NCBI GenBank assembly: GCA_963807385.1
Contig: CAWEBQ010000002.1
Span: forward strand, 1,116,001-1,180,000
DNA from: JBDTSW01 sp963807385
GTDB lineage: Bacteria > Actinomycetota > Thermoleophilia > Solirubrobacterales > 70-9
DNA: 64,000 bases
Direction: 5' to 3'
Below are positions 42,834 to 51,457 of this stretch, one piece after another; positions within the stretch are counted from its first letter, which is position 1, and the number at the start of each line of letters is the position of its first letter. Below the pieces are notes generated by a model. It ran no database searches and had not been told where the DNA came from. It saw nothing but the letters and a program-made list of their open reading frames with translations. The position numbers and the translations under genes are program-made.

Positions 42834-43997
42834 TCAGGTCTGAATGCCCTCGACCTGGGCGCCCTCGGGCGCGGCGTCGGCGCCATTCGCCAGCACCTGC
42901 TCGATGCCGGAGGCGCGCTGTCCCTGGGCCTGGAGCATGAGCTTGAAGTCGTGCGGTGAGGAGGCGGCGTCGAGCGCGACCTCCTCGGCGATGTTGCCAG
43001 CCATCACGTGCTTGAGGAGCGCCTGGTCAAAGGTCTGCATCCCGTAGTACTCGCCCTCGGCGATGACCTCAGTGATCCGCCCGGTCTCGTTCGGGTTGAG
43101 GATCAGGTCCTGGACGCGGCCGGTCACGACGAGCACCTCGCACACTGCGACCCGCCCCTCGCCCCCGACCCGCTGGACCAGGCGTTGGCCGACGACGCCA
43201 CGCAGCGTCGCGGCGAGCATCACCCGTGCCTGCTGCTGGAGGTGCGGCGGGAAGAAGTCGATGATCCGGTTCACGGTCTCGGTCGCGTCCAGCGTGTGGA
43301 GCGTCGAGAGCACCAGGTGTCCGGTCTCGGCGGCGGAGAGCGCTGTGCGCACCGTCTCCTCGTCGCGCATCTCCCCGACGAGGATGACGTCGGGGTCCTG
43401 CCGCAGCACGCGCCGCATCGCGCGTCCGAAGCTCTCGGTGTCCTGTCCGACCTCGCGCTGGTTGATGATCGAGAGCTTGTCGCGCTGCAGGTACTCGATC
43501 GGGTCCTCGAGCGTGATGATGTGCCGCGCCCAGCGGGAGTTGATGTGGTCGATCATCGCCGCCAGGGTGGTGGACTTGCCCGAGCCGGTGGTTCCGGTGA
43601 GGAGCACGATCCCCCGCTTCTCCGTGGCCAGCGTGCGGATGACCTCGGGCAGGCCGAGGTCGTCGATGGTGCGCACCTGGTAGGGGATCACCCGCAGCGC
43701 GATCGACACGTGGCCGCGCTGGCGGAACGCGTTGACCCGGAACCGCGAGAGGCCCGGGATCTCGTACGAGAAGTCCGCCTCGCCCACCGTCGCAAATTCC
43801 TGGAGCAGCTCGCCGTCGGTGAGGATGTGCTCGAGCGCCGCGTCGGTGTCCTCCGGAGTCAGCGGCTCGGTGCCCTCGATCGGACGCAGCTCGCCGTGAA
43901 CCCGCGCCATCGGCGGCGAGGGCACCTTCACGTGCAGGTCCGAGCCCTCTCGCTCAACCACGTAGCGCAGGGCTGCTTCGATGTCGAACGCCATCAC
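42834..43997 (-). CDS. pilT: PilT-type twitching motility ATPase
   Basis: 387 residues. N-terminal PAS-like domain (residues 1-100), Walker A GTTGSGKST (135-143), the Asp box LEDPIEY, Walker B LVGEMRDEETV, and the family AETGHLVLSTLHTLDA motif. It powers type IV pilus retraction. The C-terminal 25 residues are disordered. No other pilus gene is in the window except the pilin-like N-terminus at 55229-56140. The start is GTG 43997 or ATG 43994. Confidence 0.93.
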   Translation of the reverse strand: MMAFDIEAALRYVVEREGSDLHVKVPSPPMARVHGELRPIEGTEPLTPEDTDAALEHILTDGELLQEFATVGEADFSYEIPGLSRFRVNAFRQRGHVSIALRVIPYQVRTIDDLGLPEVIRTLATEKRGIVLLTGTTGSGKSTTLAAMIDHINSRWARHIITLEDPIEYLQRDKLSIINQREVGQDTESFGRAMRRVLRQDPDVILVGEMRDEETVRTALSAAETGHLVLSTLHTLDATETVNRIIDFFPPHLQQQARVMLAATLRGVVGQRLVQRVGGEGRVAVCEVLVVTGRVQDLILNPNETGRITEVIAEGEYYGMQTFDQALLKHVMAGNIAEEVALDAASSPHDFKLMLQAQGQRASGIEQVLANGADAAPEGAQVEGIQT

Positions 43998-44077
43998 CCC
44001 TCTATCGGGCGGTGGGCGTACGCGCTTTAGGCGCTTGGACCCGGGCGCAACCGCGTTCGTGCGCCCGGGTGCGGGTC

Positions 44078-44362
44078 CTAGTTGGTAAGCGCCTTGCGGG
44101 CCTTGCGCACGGCGCCGATCGAGGTGCGGGCGGCGCGGGCGATCTCGCCCTCGGTCCGGTCCGGATCACGCAGGATCTCGAACTCGACCACAGCGGCCGA
44201 ACGGACCTTCGCGCGAGCCTCGATCCCGATGTCGCCAGCGTCCTCGAGCGCGGCGTCAATCGCGCGCTCCCGGCGGCAGGCAAGGCAGTAGTGCTTGCCC
44301 CCGGCGCTGTCCCAGTGGGGCGGCGCGCTGTCCTCGAGGCCATTCGTCCAGGTGCTGGTCAT
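44078..44362 (-). CDS. Small HTH-type protein, unknown function
   Basis: 94 residues. N-terminal part has CLACRRERAIDAAL (a CxxC pair). The C-terminal EGEIARAARTSIGAVRKARKAL is helix-turn-helix-like. SD GGAAGGTG precedes ATG 44362. It lies between sigA and pilT on the same strand. Possibly a DNA-binding regulator. Not recognised. Confidence 0.6.
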   Translation of the reverse strand: MTSTWTNGLEDSAPPHWDSAGGKHYCLACRRERAIDAALEDAGDIGIEARAKVRSAAVVEFEILRDPDRTEGEIARAARTSIGAVRKARKALTN

Positions 44363-44443
44363 CTCGCACCTTCCACAGGTCCACTGTGCCGGGCGAGTCT
44401 TCGGTGCGGTTGCGGTGCTGATGTGGTCCTCCGATGTGGTTGG

Positions 44444-44460
44444 CCCGGCTTCGGGCCGGG
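44444..44460 (-). terminator. Hairpin downstream of the sigma factor gene
   Basis: CCCGGC (44444-44449) and GCCGGG (44455-44460) with a TTCGG loop lie 54-70 bp past the sigA stop on the minus strand. There is no T-tract. Confidence 0.45.
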
Positions 44461-44513
44461 TCGGTTCCAGGAAAAGTGTTTCCCGCGCTTGTCGGCCGCG
44501 GGCGCCGGCGGCG

Positions 44514-45614
44514 CTACGCGACTTCGCGCAGCTTCTGTGCCTCCGCGAGCGACTGAAGCTTCTTGAGCGACTGGTTCTCGATCTGGCGGATCCGCTCGCG
44601 GGTCACGTTGAACGTGCGGCCCACCTCGTCGAGGGTGCGGGGATGCTCGCCGCCGAGCCCGTAGCGGAGCTCGAGGACGCGGCGTTCACGGTAGGAGAGG
44701 TTCTCCAGGGCCTCGCGCAGGGCCTCCTTCGTGAGGAGGTCCGCGGCGCGCTCGAAGGGGGACTCGGCCTTCTCGTCGGCGATGAACTGCCCGAACTCGG
44801 ACTCCTCCTCGTCGCCGACCGGTTTCTCAAGCGAGACCGGAGCCTGGGCGGATCGCTTGATCTGATCGACCTCCTCGGGGTCGATCCCCGTGACCTCGGC
44901 GATCTCGTCCGGCGTGGGCTCGCGGCCCAGCTCGGTGACCAGCTTGCGCTCGGCGCGGCCGATCTTGTTGAGCTTCTCCACCACATGGACCGGGATGCGG
45001 ATCGTCCGCGCCTTGTCGGCGAGCGCGCGAGCGATCGCCTGGCGGATCCACCAGGTGGCGTACGTGGAGAACTTGAAGCCCTTGCGGTAATCGAACTTTT
45101 CGGCCGCGCGGACCAGGCCGAGCGTGCCCTCCTGGATCAGGTCCAGGAACGGCAGACCCTGGTTGCGGTAGTTCTTGGCGATCGAGACGACGAGCCGCAG
45201 GTTGGACTCGACCATCTTCTGCTTGGCGTCGAGGTCGCCGCGCTCGATGCGCTTGGCGAGGTCGACCTCCTCCTGGGCCGTCAGCAGGCGGACCTTGCCG
45301 ATGTCCTTCAGGAAGAGCTGAAGCGAGTCGGTGGTCATGTCCGGCTTCAGGTCCAGCGCCGTCTTCTGGCGCTTGCGTCCGCGCTTGCCGTCGGCCGGCT
45401 CGACCGCGGCGGCGGCCTGGGCCGGATCCGGGTCATCGACCATCTCGACGCCCTGGCCCTCGAGGTAGCCGTAGAGCTCCTCGATGTCACCCTCGTCGAC
45501 CTCGACCTCGGAGAGGGCCTTGGCGACCTCCCCGTAGGCGACGACCCCCTCTGCCTGTCCCTTGGCGAGGAGGGTCTTGACCTCCTCGAGCTCCTGGAGT
45601 TCCGCAACTAGCAT
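44514..45614 (-). CDS. Primary RNA polymerase sigma factor (RpoD/SigA)
   Basis: 366 residues. Region 1.2 begins near DSLQLFLKDIGKVRLLTAQEE. Region 2 has VESNLRLVVSIAKNYRNQGLPFLDLIQEGTLGLVRAAEKFDYRKGFKFSTYATWWIRQAIARAL. Region 4 has LSYRERRVLELRYGLGGEHPRTLDEVGRTFNVTRERIRQIENQSLKKL. The ATG at 45614 has AAAGGAAG at correct spacing. A TTG at 45719 would add 35 residues but has no SD and lies directly after a hairpin. Housekeeping sigma factor is by far the best reading; a SigB-like role is unlikely. Confidence 0.92.
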   Translation of the reverse strand: MLVAELQELEEVKTLLAKGQAEGVVAYGEVAKALSEVEVDEGDIEELYGYLEGQGVEMVDDPDPAQAAAAVEPADGKRGRKRQKTALDLKPDMTTDSLQLFLKDIGKVRLLTAQEEVDLAKRIERGDLDAKQKMVESNLRLVVSIAKNYRNQGLPFLDLIQEGTLGLVRAAEKFDYRKGFKFSTYATWWIRQAIARALADKARTIRIPVHVVEKLNKIGRAERKLVTELGREPTPDEIAEVTGIDPEEVDQIKRSAQAPVSLEKPVGDEEESEFGQFIADEKAESPFERAADLLTKEALREALENLSYRERRVLELRYGLGGEHPRTLDEVGRTFNVTRERIRQIENQSLKKLQSLAEAQKLREVA

Positions 45615-45723
45615 CCGGTTGGCTCTTCCTTTGGTCTCAAGTTTTCGTTCTGCGCGCCGGGCGACCTGATGGGCGGCCCGTCCTCGTCGGTGCGTTCGAG
45701 TCCGTGCGGCCGCCGACAAGAAA

Positions 45724-45741
45724 GCGGACCCTTGGATCCGC
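45724..45741 (-). terminator. Terminator-like hairpin in the sigma factor leader
   Basis: GCGGACCC (45724-45731) and GGATCCGC (45734-45741) pair over 7-8 bp (one wobble). On the minus strand the hairpin is followed by TTTCTT. It sits about 45-60 nt after the start site predicted from the promoter at 45793-45821, and upstream of the gene. It could be an attenuator or end a short leader RNA. Confidence 0.55.
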
Positions 45742-45792
45742 CTGCCCCGATGAGGGAAATCCCAGCGCTCAAGTGCTCAAACCAGTGTTCTC

Positions 45793-45821
45793 ATCCTAGT
45801 AGCTATACATTCTGAAGTCAA
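45793..45821 (-). promoter_or_regulatory. Promoter of the sigma factor gene
   Basis: TTGACT (45816-45821) and TAGGAT (45793-45798) on the minus strand with a 17-nt spacer. This is the best consensus promoter in the window. A second TTGACC (45822-45827) lies directly upstream. The leader is about 170 nt. Bases 45615-45975 hold this promoter and the leader hairpin and no gene. Confidence 0.8.
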
Positions 45822-45975
45822 GGTCAAGACCCCCCAAACCGCTTGAACACGCCGTTTTTGCATGGTTTCGTGCGACCCCGGGACGGACCTTGTCTCGCAT
45901 CCGAGTACAACCGGTCCGGGGGACCCAGGTTACGCGCAGCGCAAACGTCGCGCGGGTGCGGTGGAATAGGCGGCA

Positions 45976-46392
45976 ATGCCAGCGGACGAGACCAACGAGA
46001 CGAGCGCGGATGACGCCGGCGCGCCCCCCGAGGATCCCCAGGGCGTTTTCGGGAACCTGCCGAAGACTCGACCGGGGGCCCGGAGCCCGCGCCGCGACGA
46101 CGCGGCGGCGCCGAAGCCGAGGAGCGCAGGGGCGGGCTCCCAAGCCGGACGTGCGCGCGAGCCCGAACGTGCGCGCGAGCCGGCCACGAGCGACGTGCCC
46201 GACTCCGCAGCCGCCCGCGCCTCCCAGCCCGGCCGCGGCGAGCCGGCGGACCAGGCCGACCCGCGGCAAGGCGGCGGCATCGAGGATGTTGCATGGGCCG
46301 GCGTTGCGGCAGCCGCCGAGGCGGCCACCATCGGAGTTCGCCTCGCGACCCGCGCCCTCGAGGCGATGCGGGACACAGTGGACCGGCGTTGA
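45976..46392 (+). CDS. Ala/Pro/Arg-rich hypothetical protein
   Basis: 138 residues. Residues 1-100 are disordered, with the repeated AREPERAREP motif. The last 35 residues form one amphipathic helix (EDVAWAGVAAAAEAATIGVRLATRALEAM). The stop TGA overlaps the TTG start of the YihY gene. Function unknown; may assist or anchor to the YihY membrane protein. Confidence 0.55.
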   Translation: MPADETNETSADDAGAPPEDPQGVFGNLPKTRPGARSPRRDDAAAPKPRSAGAGSQAGRAREPERAREPATSDVPDSAAARASQPGRGEPADQADPRQGGGIEDVAWAGVAAAAEAATIGVRLATRALEAMRDTVDRR

Positions 46393-47309
46393 GCCGGGTT
46401 CTGGCGCCGCTTCGGCGGCTGCGCCGCTACCTGGGCGCCTTCTGGCAGCGCGCCTACCAGGAGAACATCACCGGGCTCTCGGGCATGGTCGCCTACAACC
46501 TGGTCCTGGCCCTGTTCCCGTTCGCTCTGCTCGTTCTCTTCGCGTTCGGGAAGGTGCTGCAGTCAACCGATGTCGAAATGACGGTGCTCGAGGACCTGCA
46601 GCGGCTCTTCCCGGCCGTTGAGCAGAACACCCTGCAGAACACGCTCGACCGCATCCAGGACAGCTCAACCACCATCGGCCTGGTCGCCGCCGTCGGCGCG
46701 CTTTGGATCGGCACCTCCTTCTGGGGTGCGATGGACACCGCCTTCTGCCGCATCTACCACGTCGAGTGCCGAAGCTGGGTGGCCCAGAAGCGCTTCGCGC
46801 TGGTGATGCTGCTGGGCCTGACGCTCCTGCTCGCCGCCAGTGTGGTGATCCCGACCCTGGAGGCCCTGATCGTCTCCAGCGCGAGCGACCTCCCCTTTGG
46901 GCTCGGCAGCATCCAGGGCCTGACCAGCGCGATCCTCCTGGCCGCCGCGCTGGGGTTCACGTTCATCATCGTCAGCTCGATCTACTACTTCGTGCCTAAG
47001 GGCCACGTCCCCTGGCGCGGCGTCTGGCCGGGCGCCCTCTTCTTCACCATCGTGATCGGCATCGCCAACGCCGTCTTCCCCTTCTACCTGACCGAGATCT
47101 CGGCGATCGACCGTATCGGTGGCGCCATCGGCTTCATCCTGGTCGCCCTGATCTGGTTCTATGCCGTCAGCCTGGCGATGCTCGCCGGCGCGGTGATCAA
47201 CGCCCTCAGCTACGAGCTGCACGAAACCGGCGCGCTGGACATGCCCGGCTGGACGACCGAGCGCGACGCAATCCGACCGGCGGAGACGAATGGGCCGGAA
47301 GCCGGCTGA
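46389..47309 (+). CDS. YihY/BrkB-family membrane protein
   Basis: 306 residues, six transmembrane helices. The family sequence begins YLGAFWQRAYQENITGLSGMVAYNLVLALFPFALLVL and the C-terminal part has YYFVPKGHVPWRGVWPGALF. Start is TTG 46389, overlapping the stop of the preceding gene; the frame upstream reads only into that gene. Transport function not defined (formerly annotated RNase BN, which is disproved for the family). Confidence 0.88.
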   Translation: MSRVLAPLRRLRRYLGAFWQRAYQENITGLSGMVAYNLVLALFPFALLVLFAFGKVLQSTDVEMTVLEDLQRLFPAVEQNTLQNTLDRIQDSSTTIGLVAAVGALWIGTSFWGAMDTAFCRIYHVECRSWVAQKRFALVMLLGLTLLLAASVVIPTLEALIVSSASDLPFGLGSIQGLTSAILLAAALGFTFIIVSSIYYFVPKGHVPWRGVWPGALFFTIVIGIANAVFPFYLTEISAIDRIGGAIGFILVALIWFYAVSLAMLAGAVINALSYELHETGALDMPGWTTERDAIRPAETNGPEAG

Positions 47310-47946
47310 CCCGCGCGCGCGGGTGCGGCTGCTGCCGGGGCGCAGCGCGCCCTGGCCGGGAGTCGGCGCGACCCGATCCATGCAGGAGGCCGAGGTCGAG
47401 GTCCCCGCCGGGATGCTGGAGGAGATCTGGCGCCCCGAATACCTCGAGCGCCTCGCACACGCCTACTGGCGGCACCTGAGCCGGGTCTCGGCGGGACTGC
47501 TTCGGATCGAGTACGAGCCCGACGCGCGCTCGGTGGTCCTGCTGGCCCGGCCGCTGGTCCTGCTCCGCTTCCGGGCCCCGGCCTACGCCATCGCCCCGGG
47601 ACTGGGGCAGGTGACGTGGCCCATCGACCGGGGCCTCCTGGTGGCCGCGGACGGCAGGGGCCGCGGCTACCTGCGGATCCGGGTCCGGCAGGTTCAAAGG
47701 AGCGCTAAAGAGGGGCCGGCGGTGCTGCGCGTCAGCGCGGAAGTCGCCAACTACTACCCGCTGCTACACCTCCGCGGCCGGCTGGCGCGGGTCGGGGCCG
47801 CGCTCTATGCGGCGACGCAGCTGCGCCTGCACGTGTGGTTCACGCGCCGCTTCCTGCGCTCGCTCGGGGCCCTCGACCTGCGGCCCTCGCCTGTGGGGAC
47901 GCTGAGGGAAGACGGCGCCGACGGCGCCGGCGGCATCCGGCGCTAG
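47290..47946 (+). CDS. Hypothetical protein
   Basis: 218 residues. It overlaps the YihY gene end by 20 nt. It has a beta-rich core (RIEYEPDARSVVLLARPLVLLRFRAP) and a likely amphipathic helix near residue 175 (RLHVWFTRRFLRSL). Not recognised. Convergent with the NAD(P)-binding gene, with which it overlaps by 4 nt. Confidence 0.6.
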   Translation: MGRKPADPRARVRLLPGRSAPWPGVGATRSMQEAEVEVPAGMLEEIWRPEYLERLAHAYWRHLSRVSAGLLRIEYEPDARSVVLLARPLVLLRFRAPAYAIAPGLGQVTWPIDRGLLVAADGRGRGYLRIRVRQVQRSAKEGPAVLRVSAEVANYYPLLHLRGRLARVGAALYAATQLRLHVWFTRRFLRSLGALDLRPSPVGTLREDGADGAGGIRR

Positions 47947-48842
47947 CCCGGGGCGGCCGCGACCTCGGCGACAGCCGCCCGCATCGCCTCGGCAAGGGGC
48001 ATGGGGTCGACCTCGAAACGCTCCATCCCGGCCGGGTCGCGGACGATCGTCTCGCTCTCGGCGCCCTCGATCAGCGGCCTGGCCACGCCCACGTCAACCG
48101 GCGTCACCAGCCCCACCCACAGCGAGGAAAGCCATGGGGTCAGCACCGGGACGGGGATCCGCGGCCGGGCATTGATCCCGAGTGCCTCCGCGCAGGCGTC
48201 CATCATCCCGGCGTAGGTGGTCACGTCGGGCCCGCCGATCTCGATCTCACGCCCATGCGAGCCCGGCACCTCGGGGGCCTGCGTGAGGTAGCTGAGCACG
48301 TCGGCGATGGCGATCGGCTGCGTGCGGATACCCGTCCACTTCGGGGTGATCATGACCGGCAGGCGCCGAACCAGGTAGAGGACCAGGCGGAACGACTCGC
48401 TTCCGGACCCGATCACGGCGGCGGCGCGAAAGTAGGTGACGGGCACCCCCGAGGAGCGCAGGACCTCGGCGGTCTCGTGGCGGCTGGTGAGATGCTTGGA
48501 GCCGCCCTGGGTGAGCCCTCCCAGGTACACGATCAGCTCCACCCCGGCCTCGGCCGCAGCCGCCGCGAAGTTCCCGGCGGCGCGACGATCGCGCTCGGCG
48601 AAGTCGGCGTCGGCGGCGCCGCGACCCATCGAGTGCACGAGGTAGTAGGCGACCCGGGCGCCGGCGAGCGCCGGCGCCAGCGTCCGCGGCTCGAGGACGT
48701 CGCCCACGACGACCTCGCAGCCGCCGGCGTCCAGATCCTGCGCGCGCCCGCGATCCCGCACCAGGCAGCGCACCTCGCGGCCGGCCGCCGCCAGCTGCAG
48801 CGACAGCAGCCGCCCGATATAGCCGGTCGCGCCGGCAACCAG
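47943..48842 (-). CDS. NAD(P)-binding protein (NmrA/NDUFA9-like)
   Basis: About 299 residues. The dinucleotide motif VAGATGYIGRLL lies at the very N-terminus, followed by the GDVLEPRTLAPALAGARVAYYLVHSMG pattern of complex-I NDUFA9-like or NmrA-like atypical SDRs. The frame has no ATG, GTG or TTG early enough to include the Rossmann motif. A CTG at 48842 with GGAG 6 nt upstream is the only candidate, so the start is uncertain (GTG 48773 would truncate the fold). A sequencing error is possible. Confidence 0.7.
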   Translation of the reverse strand: MVAGATGYIGRLLSLQLAAAGREVRCLVRDRGRAQDLDAGGCEVVVGDVLEPRTLAPALAGARVAYYLVHSMGRGAADADFAERDRRAAGNFAAAAAEAGVELIVYLGGLTQGGSKHLTSRHETAEVLRSSGVPVTYFRAAAVIGSGSESFRLVLYLVRRLPVMITPKWTGIRTQPIAIADVLSYLTQAPEVPGSHGREIEIGGPDVTTYAGMMDACAEALGINARPRIPVPVLTPWLSSLWVGLVTPVDVGVARPLIEGAESETIVRDPAGMERFEVDPMPLAEAMRAAVAEVAAAPG

Positions 48843-48882
48843 ATGGGTCTCCGGGACAGCGCGGGCGCCAGCCCGCTCCGAA

Positions 48883-49896
48883 TCAGCCGTAGCGACCGCC
48901 CGTGACCTCGCGAAGCTTCGCCTTGTCGTGGCGGGCCCGCACGGTCCGCACCGTGCCCGAGCGCGAGCGCATCACCAGCGACTCGGTCGAGGCCTTCCCG
49001 GCCGTGTAGCGAACGCCCTGGAGCAGCTCGCCGTCCGTGACGCCGGTGGCGGCGAAGAAGACGTCGTCGCCGGAGACGAGGCGGTCGGCGTCGAGTACCT
49101 CGTCGAGGTCGTAGCCGGCGTCCAGGGCCGCCTTGCGCTCGTCGTCGTCGCGGGGCCACAACCGGCCGAGGATCTGACCGCCGAGGCACTTGATCGCGGC
49201 GGCGGAGATCACGCCCTCGGGCGTGCCACCGATCCCCCACAGAAGGTCCACCCCGCCCTCGCCCGAGACGGCGAAGAGCGCTGCGGAGACATCGCCGTCC
49301 GTGATCAGGCGCACCCTTGCGCCGACCTCGCGCAGGGCGGCGATCCGCTCCTCGTGGCGGGGACGGTCGAGCACGACCACGCTCACGTCCCCGGGGTCGG
49401 TGCCCTTGCGCTCGGCCACCTTGCGCACGACGTCCGGGAGCGGCTCCTCGAGGCTCAGCAGGTCGGCGATCTCGGGGCCACCAGCGAGCTTCTCCATATA
49501 CACGCAGGGACCGGGGTCGAACATCGTGCCCCGCTCGGAGAGGGCGATCACGGCCAGAGCCGAGGGCATGCCGCGCGCCGTAAGCCGCGTCCCCTCCAGC
49601 GGATCGACCGCGATATCGACCTCGGGCGGGCTGCCGTCCCCGATCCGCTCGCCGTTGAAGAGCATGGGCGCCTCGTCCTTCTCGCCCTCCCCGATCACGA
49701 CGATGCCGTCCATGGGCACCGTGTCGAGCAGCAGGCGCATCGCGTCCACGGCGGCGCCGTCGGCCGACTCCTTCTCGCCCTTGCCAACCCAGCGCGCGGC
49801 GGCGAGCGCCGCGGCCTCGGTCACGCGGACGAGCTCCAGTGCGAGGTTGCGGTCGGGCTTCGCCCCCGAGCGGACATCGTGAGAGATCACGGACAC
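48883..49896 (-). CDS. glpX: Fructose-1,6-bisphosphatase, class II (GlpX)
   Basis: 337 residues, usual GlpX length. Metal-binding DPLEGT motif (near residue 98), GEGEKDEAPML, and the C-terminal FAATGVTDG signature are present. It converts fructose-1,6-bisphosphate to fructose-6-phosphate in gluconeogenesis. Starts GTG 49896; a -10-like TAGCCT lies 7 nt before it, so the transcript may be leaderless. The gene downstream on the same strand begins 40 bp later, overlapping or near the glpX stop. Confidence 0.95.
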   Translation of the reverse strand: MSVISHDVRSGAKPDRNLALELVRVTEAAALAAARWVGKGEKESADGAAVDAMRLLLDTVPMDGIVVIGEGEKDEAPMLFNGERIGDGSPPEVDIAVDPLEGTRLTARGMPSALAVIALSERGTMFDPGPCVYMEKLAGGPEIADLLSLEEPLPDVVRKVAERKGTDPGDVSVVVLDRPRHEERIAALREVGARVRLITDGDVSAALFAVSGEGGVDLLWGIGGTPEGVISAAAIKCLGGQILGRLWPRDDDERKAALDAGYDLDEVLDADRLVSGDDVFFAATGVTDGELLQGVRYTAGKASTESLVMRSRSGTVRTVRARHDKAKLREVTGGRYG

Positions 49897-49927
49897 GGTC
49901 CGGAGGCTATCGGCAGCGGCGCCCCGG

Positions 49928-50419
49928 CTAGACGGTGCCGGGAGCCTTCCGCTGGCGCGTCTGACCGGCCTGCGAGCGCAGGAACCCCGTTATCGCGATA
50001 CCGAGCGCGGCGAGGAACGCCAGCCAGTAGCCCCAGGAGAGACCGATGCCGAACTCGATGCCGTCGGGCGGGGACGGCCGATCGAGAATCCCGTTGTAGA
50101 GGATCAGCACGAGGGCGGCGAAGCCGGCGATCATCGTGAGCTCGCCAGGTGGGTAGGAGAGCTTGTGCCCGCGGATCAGGATGTATCCGAGGATCGCGGG
50201 CGCGAGGGCCGCGAGCAGCAACAGCCAGCGGAGGGTCGGGAAGGTCTCGAAAGCGGTGCAGGACGTGTCGTCCGTTCCGCACAGCCACGCGTTCTGCGCG
50301 ACCCGCTCCGGCGTGACGTCGAGCGTGTACCAGGGAAAGAACAGGATGCTGAGGATGAGCAGGACCGAGCAGGCGCCGCCAAACAGCGTCCGATTGCGGT
50401 CCAGGCGCGAAAGATCCAC
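49928..50419 (-). CDS. Four-helix membrane protein, unknown function
   Basis: 163 residues. Transmembrane helices near residues 13-30, 65-82, 93-110 and 127-145. An extracytoplasmic loop has the motif WLCGTDDTSC with two cysteines. GTG 50419 has a -10-like TAGGCT 6 nt upstream. Function unknown. Divergent from the F420-type oxidoreductase. Confidence 0.7.
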   Translation of the reverse strand: MDLSRLDRNRTLFGGACSVLLILSILFFPWYTLDVTPERVAQNAWLCGTDDTSCTAFETFPTLRWLLLLAALAPAILGYILIRGHKLSYPPGELTMIAGFAALVLILYNGILDRPSPPDGIEFGIGLSWGYWLAFLAALGIAITGFLRSQAGQTRQRKAPGTV

Positions 50420-50518
50420 GGCGCGAGCCTATACCGCCGGCGGGCCCGGCGCCAGCGGGAACCGCGGCATCCCACCAAGGCGTCGTCAGCCGCCCCTCGT
50501 CGGATAGGGTCGCGGCCG

Positions 50519-51454
50519 ATGGCCGACCTCCGCTGGGGACTGACGCTGCCGCTGCCGCAGATCCCGCTGCGGGAGACCGGTGAGCTGGTGCGCCGCGCCG
50601 AGGCCGCCGGTTATACGGACCTGTGGTCGGGCGAGACGAACGGGCCCGACGGGTTCACCCCGCTCGCCGTCGCGGTGGGGCAGACCTCCACGATGCGACT
50701 GGGCACCGGAGTGGTGGGCGTCTTCACCCGCGGGCCGGCGCTGCTGGCACAGCAGGCGATCGCGATGGCGGATGCCAGCAACGGGCGCTTCGTGCTCGGG
50801 ATCGGCGCCTCCTCGGATCGCATCGTCGAGGGCTGGAACGACATCCCTTTCGTAAAGCCGCTCACGCGGGTTTCCGAGGCGGTGGACTTTCTGCGCCCGG
50901 CGCTGGCGGGCGAGCGGACCGCGACCGGCTTCAAGATCGACATGCCCCCGCCCCAGCCGGTGCCGATCGTGCTCGCCGCGCTTCGCGGCAAGATGCTGCG
51001 GCTGGCCGTGGAGAAGGCCGAGGGCGCGTTCTCCAACTACCTGCCCCTCTCCGGCGTCCCCCAGGTGGTGGAGCAGCTAGAGGGCGCGCCCGCGGGCTTC
51101 GAGCTCCTCTGCCGCTTCTTCTGCATCCCGGGATCGCGCGAGGAGACCGAGCCGATCGCCCGGTTCATGTTCGCCTCCTACGTCACGGTGCCGGTCTACG
51201 CCAACTTCTTCCGCTGGCTCGGGCACGGCGACGAGATCGCCGAGATGTGCGAGCTGTGGGCCGCCAAGGACCGCCCGGCGGCGATGGCCGCCGCCCCGTG
51301 GGAGCTGATCGAGCAGACGTTCCTTGTCGGCGAGCCGCCCGCGATCCGGGAGCGCCTGGGCCAGTTCGTGGCTGCCGGCGTGACGCTTCCGGTGCTGCTC
51401 CCGATCACGACGCCCGACAAGATGGGCGATCTGATCGAGGCGCTGGGGCCGTAG
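50519..51454 (+). CDS. LLM-class (luciferase-like, F420/flavin-dependent) oxidoreductase
   Basis: 311 residues. TIM-barrel luciferase-like fold with the family pattern (ETGELVRRAEAAGYTDLWSGE, MRLGTGVVGVFTRGPALLAQQAIAMADASNGRFVLGIGASS). In Actinobacteria such proteins usually use coenzyme F420. No F420 biosynthesis gene is in the window. Substrate unknown. TAGGGT lies 8 nt before ATG 50519 (50505-50510), so it may be leaderless. Confidence 0.87.
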   Translation: MADLRWGLTLPLPQIPLRETGELVRRAEAAGYTDLWSGETNGPDGFTPLAVAVGQTSTMRLGTGVVGVFTRGPALLAQQAIAMADASNGRFVLGIGASSDRIVEGWNDIPFVKPLTRVSEAVDFLRPALAGERTATGFKIDMPPPQPVPIVLAALRGKMLRLAVEKAEGAFSNYLPLSGVPQVVEQLEGAPAGFELLCRFFCIPGSREETEPIARFMFASYVTVPVYANFFRWLGHGDEIAEMCELWAAKDRPAAMAAAPWELIEQTFLVGEPPAIRERLGQFVAAGVTLPVLLPITTPDKMGDLIEALGP

Positions 51455-51457
51455 GGC

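Noticed and set aside
45615..45719. TTG start 105 nt upstream of sigA
   Set aside because: No SD, and it lies directly after the leader hairpin. ATG 45614 has a good SD.
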